Shown: positions 8,334-16,599 of the stretch, one piece after another
Numbering within the stretch: position 1 is the stretch's first letter
How the letters are laid out: each line of letters opens with the position of its first letter
Assembly (NCBI RefSeq): GCF_003818115.1
Contig: NZ_RPOI01000027.1
Span: forward strand, 1 to 43,376
Reading direction: 5' to 3'
DNA length: 43,376 bases
Origin: Citrobacter youngae
GTDB taxonomy: Bacteria > Pseudomonadota > Gammaproteobacteria > Enterobacterales > Enterobacteriaceae
Made by a program: the position numbers and the translations under genes
The notes under the pieces: model-generated
What the model saw: the letters and a program-made list of their open reading frames with translations, nothing else
Told to the model about the DNA's origin: nothing
Database searches by the model: none

Positions 8334-8690
8334 TCAGCTCCATTTATCGATCTGAGGCTGTGTTTTTCCGGGTTCCCCATATGCCAGCGTGACGCGGGTC
8401 CGCCCTTCTTCATCCGCGCCGATATGTGTCACCCGGTAAGGGATGGTGTTGATCACCACACCGTCATGTTTTTCGAGACCGGAAATATCCGCAGTCATTG
8501 CACTGAACGCCGGGGAATGGTTCTGAATTTCCCCGCCGCCCGGTACACCCGACAGCGCATCCGGTGATTCAAAAATCACGGTCACCAGACGCGGGCCTTC
8601 ACCCGTTTGCAGGCATGCAGGCACTTCTTCGGCAAACGCCCGGTTAATCCGGGCATCTGCTTTAGCCAAACGTTCCCGGAACCGGCTCAT
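8334..8690 (-). CDS. Head-tail attachment protein (lambda FII-like)
   Basis: A 118-residue protein similar in layout to lambda gpFII: an N-terminal helix (MSRFRERLAKADARINRAF), then a beta barrel in which VTVIFESPDALSGVPGG and FSAMTADISGLEKHDGVVIN line up with the corresponding FII segments, and a final strand TRVTLAYGEPG. FII forms the ring to which the tail docks after packaging. The start overlaps the upstream stop by TGATG, so translation is probably coupled to the DUF2190 gene. Its presence in a phage with a contractile tail shows that the neck was inherited with the lambda-like head. Confidence 0.8.
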   Translation of the reverse strand: MSRFRERLAKADARINRAFAEEVPACLQTGEGPRLVTVIFESPDALSGVPGGGEIQNHSPAFSAMTADISGLEKHDGVVINTIPYRVTHIGADEEGRTRVTLAYGEPGKTQPQIDKWS

Positions 8691-9025
8691 CAGAACCCCA
8701 GGCGGACGGCAACATCAGCATCATCCGCCTCAGCTGCTCCCCAGGCGGAACCGACAACCGGATTTGGCGTTGCATCATCGCCTTTTGCCACCGTCAGCTT
8801 GCCGCCAGCCAAATACAGTTTCTGGCCTGCCGAAATTTCTTCTGCCGCTTTAGGCAACACAAAAACACCGGCCATATGCAGTGTTCCCCACTCGCCAGCA
8901 GGAATATCGCTGTGTGCCACCCCGGCAATTCCGCCGACCGCCACCAGCGCACCGGATGAAACGGCATCAACACCCGCATTGTGATAATCCAGTGTGGTAC
9001 CGTCCTGCTGATAGTTCTTCGCCAT
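8690..9025 (-). CDS. DUF2190 family capsid-associated protein
   Basis: A 111-residue protein of the DUF2190 family (small phage proteins often mislabelled as RecA/RadA-related). It shows GVDAVSSGALVAVGGIAGVA, DIPAGEWGTLHMAGVFVLPK and AGQKLYLAGGKLTVAKGDD, a repeated small beta-barrel pattern. Proteins in this place, right after the capsid gene, usually decorate or stabilise the capsid (lambda D position). GGAG stands seven bases before the ATG. It is separated from the capsid gene by a terminator hairpin. The decoration role is an inference. Confidence 0.75.
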   Translation of the reverse strand: MAKNYQQDGTTLDYHNAGVDAVSSGALVAVGGIAGVAHSDIPAGEWGTLHMAGVFVLPKAAEEISAGQKLYLAGGKLTVAKGDDATPNPVVGSAWGAAEADDADVAVRLGF

Positions 9026-9073
9026 GTTTTTTCTCCATAAAAGGAAAAGGCGACCAGCGCCGCCTTCAGGGAT

Positions 9074-9095
9074 AAAAAAACCGCCAGGCGGCGGT
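9074..9095 (-). terminator. Hairpin terminator after the capsid gene
   Basis: Minus-strand ACCGCC-GCCT-GGCGGT followed by TTTTTT, directly after the capsid stop codon. It probably sets the capsid to downstream ratio. Confidence 0.85.
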
Positions 9096-9097
9096 CA

Positions 9098-11200
9098 TTA
9101 TTTTTTGGTGACTTTAACCAGCCCGCGCCAGTCGAGCGGAGCCACCCCCGCATCAATGCGCACCTTGAATGCGGCGCCGTCCACAGTGAAGCCCTGCTGC
9201 TGTTCCAGATATGGCGTGTCGATACCGTCGAGATACGCCACTTCAATGGTGTCGCGCCCCTGCGCAGCGGTCAGGTAATAATCGGTCGGGCTGCTGTCAT
9301 CCAGGCGGGCCTCAGAAGCCACGGTCACAAAGTTCTGGATCGGGTTAACGATCCCGCTGTTCGCGTCTGCACCCGGTACACTGGCGGATTTAATCAGCTG
9401 ATTTGCCCGTGACTCAATTGCCACTGGCGTCAGCATGTAGGCCGGACGAATATTCAGACGGCGATCGCCGGATTTTTGCAGCAACATTGCCTTACGCGCA
9501 GTATCCAGCCCTTCAATAGTCAGATCGGCTGTAACAAGGTTGCCGTGATCGGCGTGGAACAACGGCTTACCGTCCGACATTTTCGGGTTGCTGGTCAGTA
9601 CCGCCCAGACCAGATCGCCGACAGTGGCTCGCGCAGCAAGCCCCATTGCCTGAGGGATACGCGTCAGCATATCCAGGTCGTCGTTGATAATAGTCTGGCG
9701 GTCAATGCTGAAAAGCTCACCATAGGTGGCCAGTGCAATAGGCTCACCACGATCTTTAATGGTGACATATTTATATTCCGCCCCGGCGCGAACCTTACGC
9801 AGCGATGCCAGTGATTCCAGGCCAACGCGGTGCGCGGTTTTGAAATCGGTCAGTGTGCCTTTACGGGTCCACTGTTCGAATGTTTCGCTGGCCTCATCCC
9901 AGCCAAGCAATGCCGCCTTATGCGCCACATCCATCAGGATATTGCCGAAATCGCTGCTGCTGTGGGTGAACGCCAGCCCAACCATCGCCTGTGCTGTACC
10001 GACACCAGAAATACCGATACCACGATCCACCAGCGAGGCGCGGGCCAGTTCGCGCAGGGTATACCCGTTGTAGGCGTTATCTTTTTCCGCCTGCGCATAG
10101 CCCGCACGGTTCATTACCGCCGCACGAATGGAATCACCAACAATGTTCCCGTTACCCGCATGGATGTGAACTGCACCCGGTCCAGCACTCGGGGTAGTCC
10201 CTGCCGCCAGCACATTGAGCAATTTGGTGCGAGCCTGTTCCGCTGAGCAGGAAATATCCGTGATGCATTCTGCTTTCAGCGAGCCGAAAGCAGGAAACGC
10301 ATCAAACACAGCGGAAACTGCGCTGACTCGTTCAGTATTCGCCGCCTGCATCTGCTGCTGGAGCTGGGCGGCCAGCGCGGTAATGTCGATATTTCCTGCC
10401 AGCGGTTGCTGGGTGGGTTGCTGTGCCGGTGGGTTATTTGCGGCCTGCGGCGCCGGGTTTTGTGCGGGCTGCGGCTGACTGACAGGAGCTTCGGCACGCG
10501 GCCCAAAAAGGTTGTTAATCTGTTCTGGCATATTCTGGTAATCCTTCAGTTTATTTTGATTCACACAGGCCGCGGCCTGCAGTTCTGGTTCAAGCGTGTC
10601 AGCGAAACCTTTTTCCACCGCCTCCGCGCCAGTAAGCCAGGTTTCAGCTTTCAGCATCGCCTCCAGTTCTTCCTGCCCCAGCCCGGTCTTGTTCATGTAG
10701 GCACTGAGCATCAGCGCTTCATTACGATCAAGCCAGGCAGCGTAGTCACGCATATCATCGGAATCCCCGGCGATCCCACCCCACGGCTTATGCACCATCA
10801 GCCAGGCATTCTCAGGCATATGCACCGTGGCACCGGGCAGGCAGACAATCATTGAAGCCATACTGGCAGCCACGCCGTCCACCCAGATATCCAGCTTCGC
10901 CTTCAGACGGGACAGGGTGTTAAAGATGGCAAATCCCTGCATCACATCGCCGCCCGGACTGTGGATATGCAGATCGACGGCGCTGGCCTCAAACACTCCG
11001 GCCTCCTTACAGTCGGAGACAAACTGCTGAGCGGTAATCCCCCAGCCGCCGATCACGTCATAGAGAAATATTTCCACACGCCCGGCAGCCAGGGCGCGTA
11101 TCTCATACCAGCACTGACCGTTTGCGGCATCGATACCAGCCACACTGGCGCGGGGATTAATCATCGTCCCGCGACGGGGCGGGCTTATCATTTGCTGCAT
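9098..11200 (-). CDS. Prohead protease-major capsid fusion protein
   Basis: One 700-residue polypeptide joins three parts. Residues about 25-215 are a ClpP/S49-like prohead protease: HSPGGDV near 80-86, nucleophile Ser113 in VAASMAS, and catalytic His137 in LMVHKPWG. Residues about 225-300 are a Pro/Gln-rich linker and scaffold-like segment. Residues about 300-700 are a HK97-fold major capsid protein. Such fusions are a known family in enterobacterial prophages; self-cleavage must release capsid subunits. The ATG at 11200 is preferred because AAAGGAG precedes it at a good distance; an ATG at 11164 has no good site. It overlaps the portal gene by 44 bases. Confidence 0.92.
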   Translation of the reverse strand: MQQMISPPRRGTMINPRASVAGIDAANGQCWYEIRALAAGRVEIFLYDVIGGWGITAQQFVSDCKEAGVFEASAVDLHIHSPGGDVMQGFAIFNTLSRLKAKLDIWVDGVAASMASMIVCLPGATVHMPENAWLMVHKPWGGIAGDSDDMRDYAAWLDRNEALMLSAYMNKTGLGQEELEAMLKAETWLTGAEAVEKGFADTLEPELQAAACVNQNKLKDYQNMPEQINNLFGPRAEAPVSQPQPAQNPAPQAANNPPAQQPTQQPLAGNIDITALAAQLQQQMQAANTERVSAVSAVFDAFPAFGSLKAECITDISCSAEQARTKLLNVLAAGTTPSAGPGAVHIHAGNGNIVGDSIRAAVMNRAGYAQAEKDNAYNGYTLRELARASLVDRGIGISGVGTAQAMVGLAFTHSSSDFGNILMDVAHKAALLGWDEASETFEQWTRKGTLTDFKTAHRVGLESLASLRKVRAGAEYKYVTIKDRGEPIALATYGELFSIDRQTIINDDLDMLTRIPQAMGLAARATVGDLVWAVLTSNPKMSDGKPLFHADHGNLVTADLTIEGLDTARKAMLLQKSGDRRLNIRPAYMLTPVAIESRANQLIKSASVPGADANSGIVNPIQNFVTVASEARLDDSSPTDYYLTAAQGRDTIEVAYLDGIDTPYLEQQQGFTVDGAAFKVRIDAGVAPLDWRGLVKVTKK

Positions 11201-12668
11201 CAGGGAGCACTCCTTTATCGTTGGCGGGGTCTGAGTCGAACACCAGCCCGTTTTCTCGGTTGAATTGGGTTTCCCGGAGACGCTGACGTTTCACCTCCTG
11301 CGGATTCTTGCCACGTGCACGCGTCCATTCGGCTTCTGTACCTGCCCCTCCACGGACTATCGCCTTCCAGGCAGCCGCCTCTTTTCCTGGATCAATCCAT
11401 GGCATGACTGGCCCAAGATAGAGCGCGTTGTACAGGGATTTTTTGTCGACATCTTTGGGGATGGTAACGCCGCTGAGCAACGCCATTGCCAGCCAGTTTC
11501 GGTATACAGGACGGCTTTGCTGCCCAACAAACCACTGCTGCAGCACGTTGTAACCTTCAAAACTCTCTACCAGCTCCTGCCGCTGTGAACTGTAGGTACC
11601 GTTGTAATCCCGCGCGATACTGGAATAACTGCCACGAGTCCCCGCAGCCACAGCGCGCATCTGACCGTTCCTGAACTCATACAGATGAACATTCGGGCGA
11701 TTCGACTCAACCATGCCCAGATCCTCGCCTGGTTTTAGCTCGTCATAAATCATCCCCGGCGCAATATCGTAATGGCGCTGCCCACCTGGTGTTGAAAACT
11801 CAGTTTCTGTATCAAGAGACTGAGCATCCCCACGTTTGATATAGAAACCCAGAGCCGCCGCAATACGTGCCGCCACGCGCTCACTCTCTTCATAATCCTT
11901 AATATCGGAGAGCCGGGTGATCACGCCATGGATGAGGCTGATCCCCCTTAGCTGGTGAAGCCGTTTACGCATAGCCAGGTGCAGCATGCTGTCAGCCGAA
12001 ATAGTTTTTAAATCAGCATTGAGTCCGGCAAAACTGGCTGGATGGTTCTTATAAACTCTGTAGCCCGTCGGTCGCCCCCAGGCATTGACAATAATCCCCT
12101 GGCGGATCTGCTGCCCGGAGGTACTGTTCAGGTTAAACGGCACAAAGTCCGCTTCCAGCAGTTCAAGAGAAAACGGTACCTGGGTTGAATGCTGCAACCC
12201 GGCTACATTTCCCCGCACCATCTGTGTAAACACCTCGCCATCACGCAGTGCTGAACGTAACAAAAGCCGCTCAGCTTCCGGTCGGGTAAACATCCCGGTC
12301 ACTTCCGGGCGAACCGACCATTCCGCCCAGAGCGCGGATAGCTGGCCAGCAAACTCAGAGTGGAGATTACCCTCAAGATCAAGCGGCTGCGGTTCAACGT
12401 GGATCCCGTGAGCACCGATACCCCGATCCTCCATCTTGTCAAAAAGACCAATCACCAGATCATGGTTTTCATCCAGCCAGCGGGCCTGCTCTCGTAACGA
12501 AGTACCGGCTGCAAATACAGCGGTGTCCGCCGACCGGGATTCACGTTTCCCCTTGTGCAGACGAGTCGGATTTGCTGCCTCATAGGCTCTGAGTCTGAGT
12601 CGGTTTTGTGCGCGTGATGCTGCCCACCCGGGCGATATTGCGCCCAGTGCCTTTTCAAAAAATCCCAT
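11157..12668 (-). CDS. Portal protein (lambda gpB family)
   Basis: The 503-residue protein is a phage portal of the lambda gpB family. It opens MGFFEKALGAISPGWAASRA and contains the family's RARIAAALGFYIKRGD-like segment (residues ~255-280, here AARIAAALGFYIKRGD). Also present is LKPGEDLGMVESNRPN followed by a conserved run through SYSSIARDYNGTYSSQRQE. The portal is the 12-fold ring at one capsid vertex through which terminase packages DNA. AAGG lies six bases upstream of the ATG. It sits between gpW and the protease-capsid gene, the usual lambda order. Confidence 0.95.
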   Translation of the reverse strand: MGFFEKALGAISPGWAASRAQNRLRLRAYEAANPTRLHKGKRESRSADTAVFAAGTSLREQARWLDENHDLVIGLFDKMEDRGIGAHGIHVEPQPLDLEGNLHSEFAGQLSALWAEWSVRPEVTGMFTRPEAERLLLRSALRDGEVFTQMVRGNVAGLQHSTQVPFSLELLEADFVPFNLNSTSGQQIRQGIIVNAWGRPTGYRVYKNHPASFAGLNADLKTISADSMLHLAMRKRLHQLRGISLIHGVITRLSDIKDYEESERVAARIAAALGFYIKRGDAQSLDTETEFSTPGGQRHYDIAPGMIYDELKPGEDLGMVESNRPNVHLYEFRNGQMRAVAAGTRGSYSSIARDYNGTYSSQRQELVESFEGYNVLQQWFVGQQSRPVYRNWLAMALLSGVTIPKDVDKKSLYNALYLGPVMPWIDPGKEAAAWKAIVRGGAGTEAEWTRARGKNPQEVKRQRLRETQFNRENGLVFDSDPANDKGVLPDAANDKPAPSRDDD

Positions 12669-12676
12669 GATTTGCC

Positions 12677-12892
12677 TTACAGAAAGTTAGCGAGTTTGAA
12701 CGAGCCGCTGCGGTTTGAGACAGCGCGCCAGCGCCTTTCCCAATATTCAAGCTCGTCACGCAGGGCTTTTGGGTCATGGTTGGTAATTGCCCGGCCATTA
12801 ACCCCCGTGAATGACACGCTTTTACCGTCCAGAGAATCCCGGTAAGCCTGGCGCACAGTTACCAGCATCTGCTGAATTTCTGATTTCGTCAC
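12677..12892 (-). CDS. Head-tail joining protein gpW
   Basis: A 71-residue protein of the lambda gpW family: MTKSEIQQMLVTVRQAYRDS, then a beta hairpin (KSVSFTGVNGRAITNHD) and a final helix (DELEYWERRWRAVSN). In lambda, gpW plugs the portal after packaging and recruits FII. It starts with GTG, overlapping the terminase stop as GTGA, so translation is coupled. Order terL-W-portal matches lambda. Confidence 0.93.
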   Translation of the reverse strand: MTKSEIQQMLVTVRQAYRDSLDGKSVSFTGVNGRAITNHDPKALRDELEYWERRWRAVSNRSGSFKLANFL

Positions 12893-15006
12893 AGCCAGCC
12901 TCCGTTGTCACTGACACCCAGCCAGCCACCAGAAAGCGGGCTGGGCTGTTCAGTTACAGAAACAGGAGACGAACGTACAGGTACCGTTTTTTTCACAGCA
13001 ATCTCCCTGGGGCGATCCCCGTCTATGATGTTTGAATTACTCTCCTGAGCGGCAGCCCAAGTCGGGGGCTGTTCCCAGTCCCGGATTTTTTCATAACCAC
13101 GCAGGACAGCGACGGCATGGGCATAACAGAAAAGGTCAAAGGCTTCGTTATTACCTTTTCCGGGTTTGCGCCATTTTCCGTCCGTACCGCGTTCTTCGTA
13201 GGTCAGTTCTTCGTAGAACCACTCCCCCAGCCAGTCAGGAAAATGGATATACCCGGCACCGGGTGTTTCACGCTCAAGGTTGTTACTGAGCTGATCTTTC
13301 AGCAGGTCTGTCTGCAACAGATATACCGGAACCTCACCACGCGCATCCGCCCGGCGATCGCTTCGGCCTGTGTTGTCAGGGTGCGTTTTGGTAATGATTT
13401 TCTGGCGTCGGGTGCTGTCACCTTTTATCAGGTAAACCCGTTTACCCAGTCCGTCACGACGACACTGGCGCCAGAATTTATAGGCGTTATCCGTTACCCC
13501 ATCTTCCCCGCCGCTGTCGACAGCCATTGCAAGAATGGGCATCCGCCGTGAAGGGTCTGACTGCAATGCATAGGTTTTTTCGAGGACATCCGTGATGAGC
13601 AGTTGCCAGTCTTCCGGATAGGATCCGGGATGCACCTGCTGTGCCTCACCATTTTCATCACAACGCAGGGACTGGCGGATGTTATAGCGGTCCACCAGCC
13701 AGCGTTCGCCGTTTTCACCGTACCCGATGATCTGGACGACAAAACGGCGCTTCTTCCCACCCTGCACATCCACCGACGCCAGAAGAAAACGGACTTTCGG
13801 CGGCACAAGTCGTTTGCCATAATCTTCTGCCCGCAGCATCAACACGTCAGCACGTCGCTGCTCACTGGCTGCACGGGGAAGATAAGGAAGCCCCCAGTCA
13901 GTATTAATTACGGTCTTGAGCGTTTCTTCGCTTCCGGTGGCCTCATAGTCCTGTTCCGCCGTCAGTAATTTGTAGACCAGTTGCGCCCATGTCTGGTATG
14001 CCGCCGCTGGTCCCTCCATCCAGAACGAGGCAATGCGCGAGCGTCGGGCTTCTCCGGTGATGTTGCCCTCACGGTCGATAGTTTGTCCCTCTCTCAACCA
14101 GACACCCTTTCCGTTCAGTTCCCGCTTCCTGTCGGCGGTAATCATGCCGCTACAATGCGGACAATCAATATGCGCCGCTTCACTGGCCTTTACCGGGTCA
14201 GACGTTTCCCGGTAGCCTGTCATCGCTTCCATGGCTGGTTGAAAGTATTCCCCGCAATGTGGACATGGCCAGTACCAGCGGCGACGATCGCCGCGGTTAT
14301 ATAAAGACAGGATCCCGGTCGTGGGAGGGGCTTCGTGAGGTGACTTTCTCCGCCACTTCGTATTGGTGATTTCCCTGCCCGGTGAACTCTCGACCAGCGT
14401 CATCCCCGCCGACATAAAGGTGGTGGTACGTTTTGAAGCAAGCGAAAATCCATCCCCTTCCCCGTCGATATCTTCCGGGAAGCGATCGTAATCCGTCAGC
14501 GCCACACACTTAAAATCTGAGGATGACATGATGTTGATAGACGGCCAGCCTATCTTCAGGTAGTTCCCGGCAAGGAAAGTCCGGTCATGCACGTTGTTGT
14601 CATTGCGTGAGGGACTCAGCCGGCATGCCACCTCCGGGCTGACACGAAATGTTCGGGCCAGACGTTTTTTGGAGTGTTCGCGCGCTTTCTCTTCCGTCAT
14701 CTGAATGATGAGCATGTCAGACGGATCGCAGACAACGTTGTACACCACCCAGCCATCAATCAGACCAATGGTTTTACCCGTTCGGGCAGGGCCAACAAAA
14801 ATGACAGCATCATATTCTCGTGATGCCAGGCAGTTCATCGGCTCCACAACATAAGGGGCTAGATTAGGATCCCACTCAACGGAGTTACCCACGCCGACCG
14901 GAACACGCATATATTTATGTACGGCTTCGGCTACAGGCATTCGACGCGGTGCTCTGATGATCCCGGCAGTGTTTTTTCTTAGCTCCGCCGCCGTGGCCTG
15001 TCGCAT
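12889..15006 (-). CDS. Terminase large subunit (GpA family)
   Basis: The 705-residue protein is a lambda gpA-type terminase. The packaging ATPase has a Walker A-like GPARTGKT at residues ~72-79, followed by WVVYNVVCDPSDMLIIQMTE. A Cys4 zinc-finger-like pair (CPHCGEYF and CPHCSGMI) lies near 235-290. The nuclease domain shows LASVDVQGG and LAMAVDSGGED with acidic metal ligands. It cuts cos DNA and pumps it into the prohead. GAGGAG is placed well before the ATG. The small subunit gene lies just upstream. Confidence 0.97.
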   Translation of the reverse strand: MRQATAAELRKNTAGIIRAPRRMPVAEAVHKYMRVPVGVGNSVEWDPNLAPYVVEPMNCLASREYDAVIFVGPARTGKTIGLIDGWVVYNVVCDPSDMLIIQMTEEKAREHSKKRLARTFRVSPEVACRLSPSRNDNNVHDRTFLAGNYLKIGWPSINIMSSSDFKCVALTDYDRFPEDIDGEGDGFSLASKRTTTFMSAGMTLVESSPGREITNTKWRRKSPHEAPPTTGILSLYNRGDRRRWYWPCPHCGEYFQPAMEAMTGYRETSDPVKASEAAHIDCPHCSGMITADRKRELNGKGVWLREGQTIDREGNITGEARRSRIASFWMEGPAAAYQTWAQLVYKLLTAEQDYEATGSEETLKTVINTDWGLPYLPRAASEQRRADVLMLRAEDYGKRLVPPKVRFLLASVDVQGGKKRRFVVQIIGYGENGERWLVDRYNIRQSLRCDENGEAQQVHPGSYPEDWQLLITDVLEKTYALQSDPSRRMPILAMAVDSGGEDGVTDNAYKFWRQCRRDGLGKRVYLIKGDSTRRQKIITKTHPDNTGRSDRRADARGEVPVYLLQTDLLKDQLSNNLERETPGAGYIHFPDWLGEWFYEELTYEERGTDGKWRKPGKGNNEAFDLFCYAHAVAVLRGYEKIRDWEQPPTWAAAQESNSNIIDGDRPREIAVKKTVPVRSSPVSVTEQPSPLSGGWLGVSDNGGWL

Positions 15007-15009
15007 GGC

Positions 15010-15516
15010 TTACTCCTCTTCTGGCGAACTGTCCTCCTGTTCCGGCGTATCTGCCTGCTCAACCTTCAGGGCTATCTGATCCCGCAGGTCATCGATGACT
15101 TTTTGCACCCGAACGACAGCTGCGGGCGTCATCGCACAATCACGTTCAAGAATATCCGGCAGCGTTTCCAGCACCTGAACGACGGCTTTTGCCATCGATG
15201 AAAATTCTCGGGTCACTGTCGATGCCGGGATTAACTCACCTGTTTCCTGCTGGAATTTAAGCCTCTCGCGTTCAGACTGAAACCATGCCTTACGATCCGG
15301 CGGCAACATCTTATCGATATCCACCAGCTCGGGTGCCGTGGTACGGCCCAGCAGTTCCCGAAGAATATCCACGACAGAATAAAGCTTGAGACGAGAATTA
15401 CTGCCAGGAGCAGGCTCAATGTTATTCAGCTTGCTGGAAATCGTCTGACGATGAAGATCGGTCACCGCTGCCAGCTGATTGATATTGAGGCGAAGGTTTT
15501 TCAGTTCGTTATCCAT
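15010..15516 (-). CDS. Terminase small subunit (Nu1-like, DUF1441)
   Basis: This 168-residue protein is a Nu1-like small terminase of the DUF1441 type. The N-terminal helix-turn-helix is LRLNINQLAAVTDLHRQTIS followed by SKLNNIEPAPG, which should bind the cos site. The C-terminal half (residues ~80-150) is helical and assembles with the large subunit. The C-terminus is very acidic (EQEDSSPEEE). I prefer the ATG at 15516; a TTG at 15528 would add four residues. No strong Shine-Dalgarno sequence is visible for either. It lies directly downstream of a probable cos region. Confidence 0.85.
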   Translation of the reverse strand: MDNELKNLRLNINQLAAVTDLHRQTISSKLNNIEPAPGSNSRLKLYSVVDILRELLGRTTAPELVDIDKMLPPDRKAWFQSERERLKFQQETGELIPASTVTREFSSMAKAVVQVLETLPDILERDCAMTPAAVVRVQKVIDDLRDQIALKVEQADTPEQEDSSPEEE

Positions 15517-15546
15517 GATGATGAACAATATTTAACCATTTCGACA

Positions 15547-15564
15547 TCGTGAATAATTTCACGA
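15547..15564. promoter_or_regulatory. 18-bp palindrome upstream of terS
   Basis: TCGTGAA-TAAT-TTCACGA is a perfect inverted repeat of seven bases per arm, about 30 bp before the terS ATG. It could be a terminase (cosB-type) or repressor binding site. The role is not shown by the sequence. Confidence 0.45.
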
Positions 15565-15618
15565 CCGAAATATCAACAAGTTAAGGGAATGATGATGATG
15601 CCGATAAAATGCAAAAAA

Positions 15619-15650
15619 CTAGCCGTTTTCCGCGTGTCCTCGCCCCCTCG
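15619..15650 (-). other. Candidate cos packaging site
   Basis: On the minus strand the segment GGGGGCGAGGACACGCGGAA followed by AACGGCTAG resembles in layout the lambda cosN start GGGCGGCGACCTCGCGGG followed by TTTTCGCTA. It lies about 105-135 bp upstream of terS, where cos sits in lambda-type phages with Nu1/GpA terminases. The lysis genes and a small lipoprotein gene lie on the other side, as in lambda (Rz, bor, cos, Nu1). The exact nick positions cannot be assigned. Confidence 0.5.
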
Positions 15651-15710
15651 GTGTTCAGAATCGCCAGGAGGACCCGCACAAATGATAGTAATTATCAATT
15701 GATAAGGTAT

Positions 15711-15734
15711 AAAAAAGGCCGCTAAATGCGGCCC
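15711..15734 (-). terminator. Terminator of the lipoprotein gene
   Basis: Minus-strand GGCCGC-ATTTA-GCGGCC followed by TTTTTT, eight bases after the stop codon at 15742. A perfect 14-bp palindrome, TTATCAATTGATAA, lies just beyond it at 15692-15705. Confidence 0.9.
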
Positions 15735-15741
15735 ATTGTCG

Positions 15742-16083
15742 TTAGTTCTGCTGATGTTTTTTCAGTAGCTGTTCTTTCTTTTCCCGATAGCTATCTGCCT
15801 CTGAAATAATCTGTTCGGCAGTCTTTCCATTCAATATTACTAAACGCATTTTATCGGAAGAATAACTGCCATCGTTATTAATGATGGCCTGAGTATCGTA
15901 ATAACTTAAAGTATCCAGAATTGCTGATTTAAGTTCTTCTTTCTTTGCATCAGAAAGTGACTCAATAACCTTCTCGCCAGAGTAACGCAAAGACTCCTGG
16001 CTTGAACCATCAAACTTTGGCGAGTTATCACAACCGGCAACGAGCAATGATAATGTTAACGCAATTACATATCTGATTTTCAT
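15742..16083 (-). CDS. Small lipoprotein (DUF6694-like)
   Basis: A 113-residue predicted lipoprotein: MKIRYVIALTLSLLVAGC gives a lipobox (LVAGC, Cys18), followed by Asp at +2, which favours retention in the inner membrane. The rest is charged and helical (LSDAKKEELKSAILDTLSYY, EQIISEADSYREKKEQLLKK). It resembles the DUF6694 lipoproteins of enterobacterial prophages. It lies between spanins and cos, where lambda carries bor, so it may be a lysogenic conversion gene with its own terminator. Function unknown. Confidence 0.7.
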   Translation of the reverse strand: MKIRYVIALTLSLLVAGCDNSPKFDGSSQESLRYSGEKVIESLSDAKKEELKSAILDTLSYYDTQAIINNDGSYSSDKMRLVILNGKTAEQIISEADSYREKKEQLLKKHQQN

Positions 16084-16239
16084 TTGGTGACCTCATCCCT
16101 AACGGTAGGAGAAGCCTAACGAATAATCACGATGTATCATATAGTATTATCGCAGGCACTCAGTGAATGCCTGCTGTAATGCTCTATGAGTTGGGTTCGT
16201 TAAATGATATGTTTCCAAATATAACCATAAGGAGATGAA

Positions 16240-16599
16240 ATGTTTAATTTTCTCAAAACACTCAATAGACTCATCAATCAACAAACCACCCAAGAAGTAC
16301 CGCAGGAACATTCAACCGAGCAGCTTCTTCAGTGGGCTACTGGGTGCATGTTAGAAGGTTTGCCGGACGAGTTTTATGAAGCGAGAATTTTCTGTTTCCG
16401 CAACATTGACAATGAAGGACGTACCGCAATTGCTTCAATACATGACGTCAAGTTAACCATGGAAAGCGAATACACTCCTTTCTCTCCTCCCGATGATCTT
16501 TACGCCACACATTGCATAGAGAAAATTCTTGTTGGAAATAACTGGAGCCAAGCAACTATAACTTTCAACCCAGAAACGACAACATTCACATGGCAATAA
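16240..16599 (+). CDS. Hypothetical protein, plus-strand moron
   Basis: A 119-residue protein that I do not recognise. AAGGAG precedes the ATG at a good distance, so it is likely translated. The N-terminus (MFNFLKTLNRLINQQTTQEV) could form an amphipathic helix; the rest looks globular with aromatic strands (QATITFNPETTTFTW). It is oriented against the late operon and meets the Rz remnant end to end (its stop at 16599, the Rz stop at 16600). A 7-bp hairpin, GCAGGCA/TGCCTGC, lies upstream at 16152-16174. Orientation and A/T-rich leader suggest an independently expressed cargo gene. Confidence 0.65.
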   Translation: MFNFLKTLNRLINQQTTQEVPQEHSTEQLLQWATGCMLEGLPDEFYEARIFCFRNIDNEGRTAIASIHDVKLTMESEYTPFSPPDDLYATHCIEKILVGNNWSQATITFNPETTTFTWQ

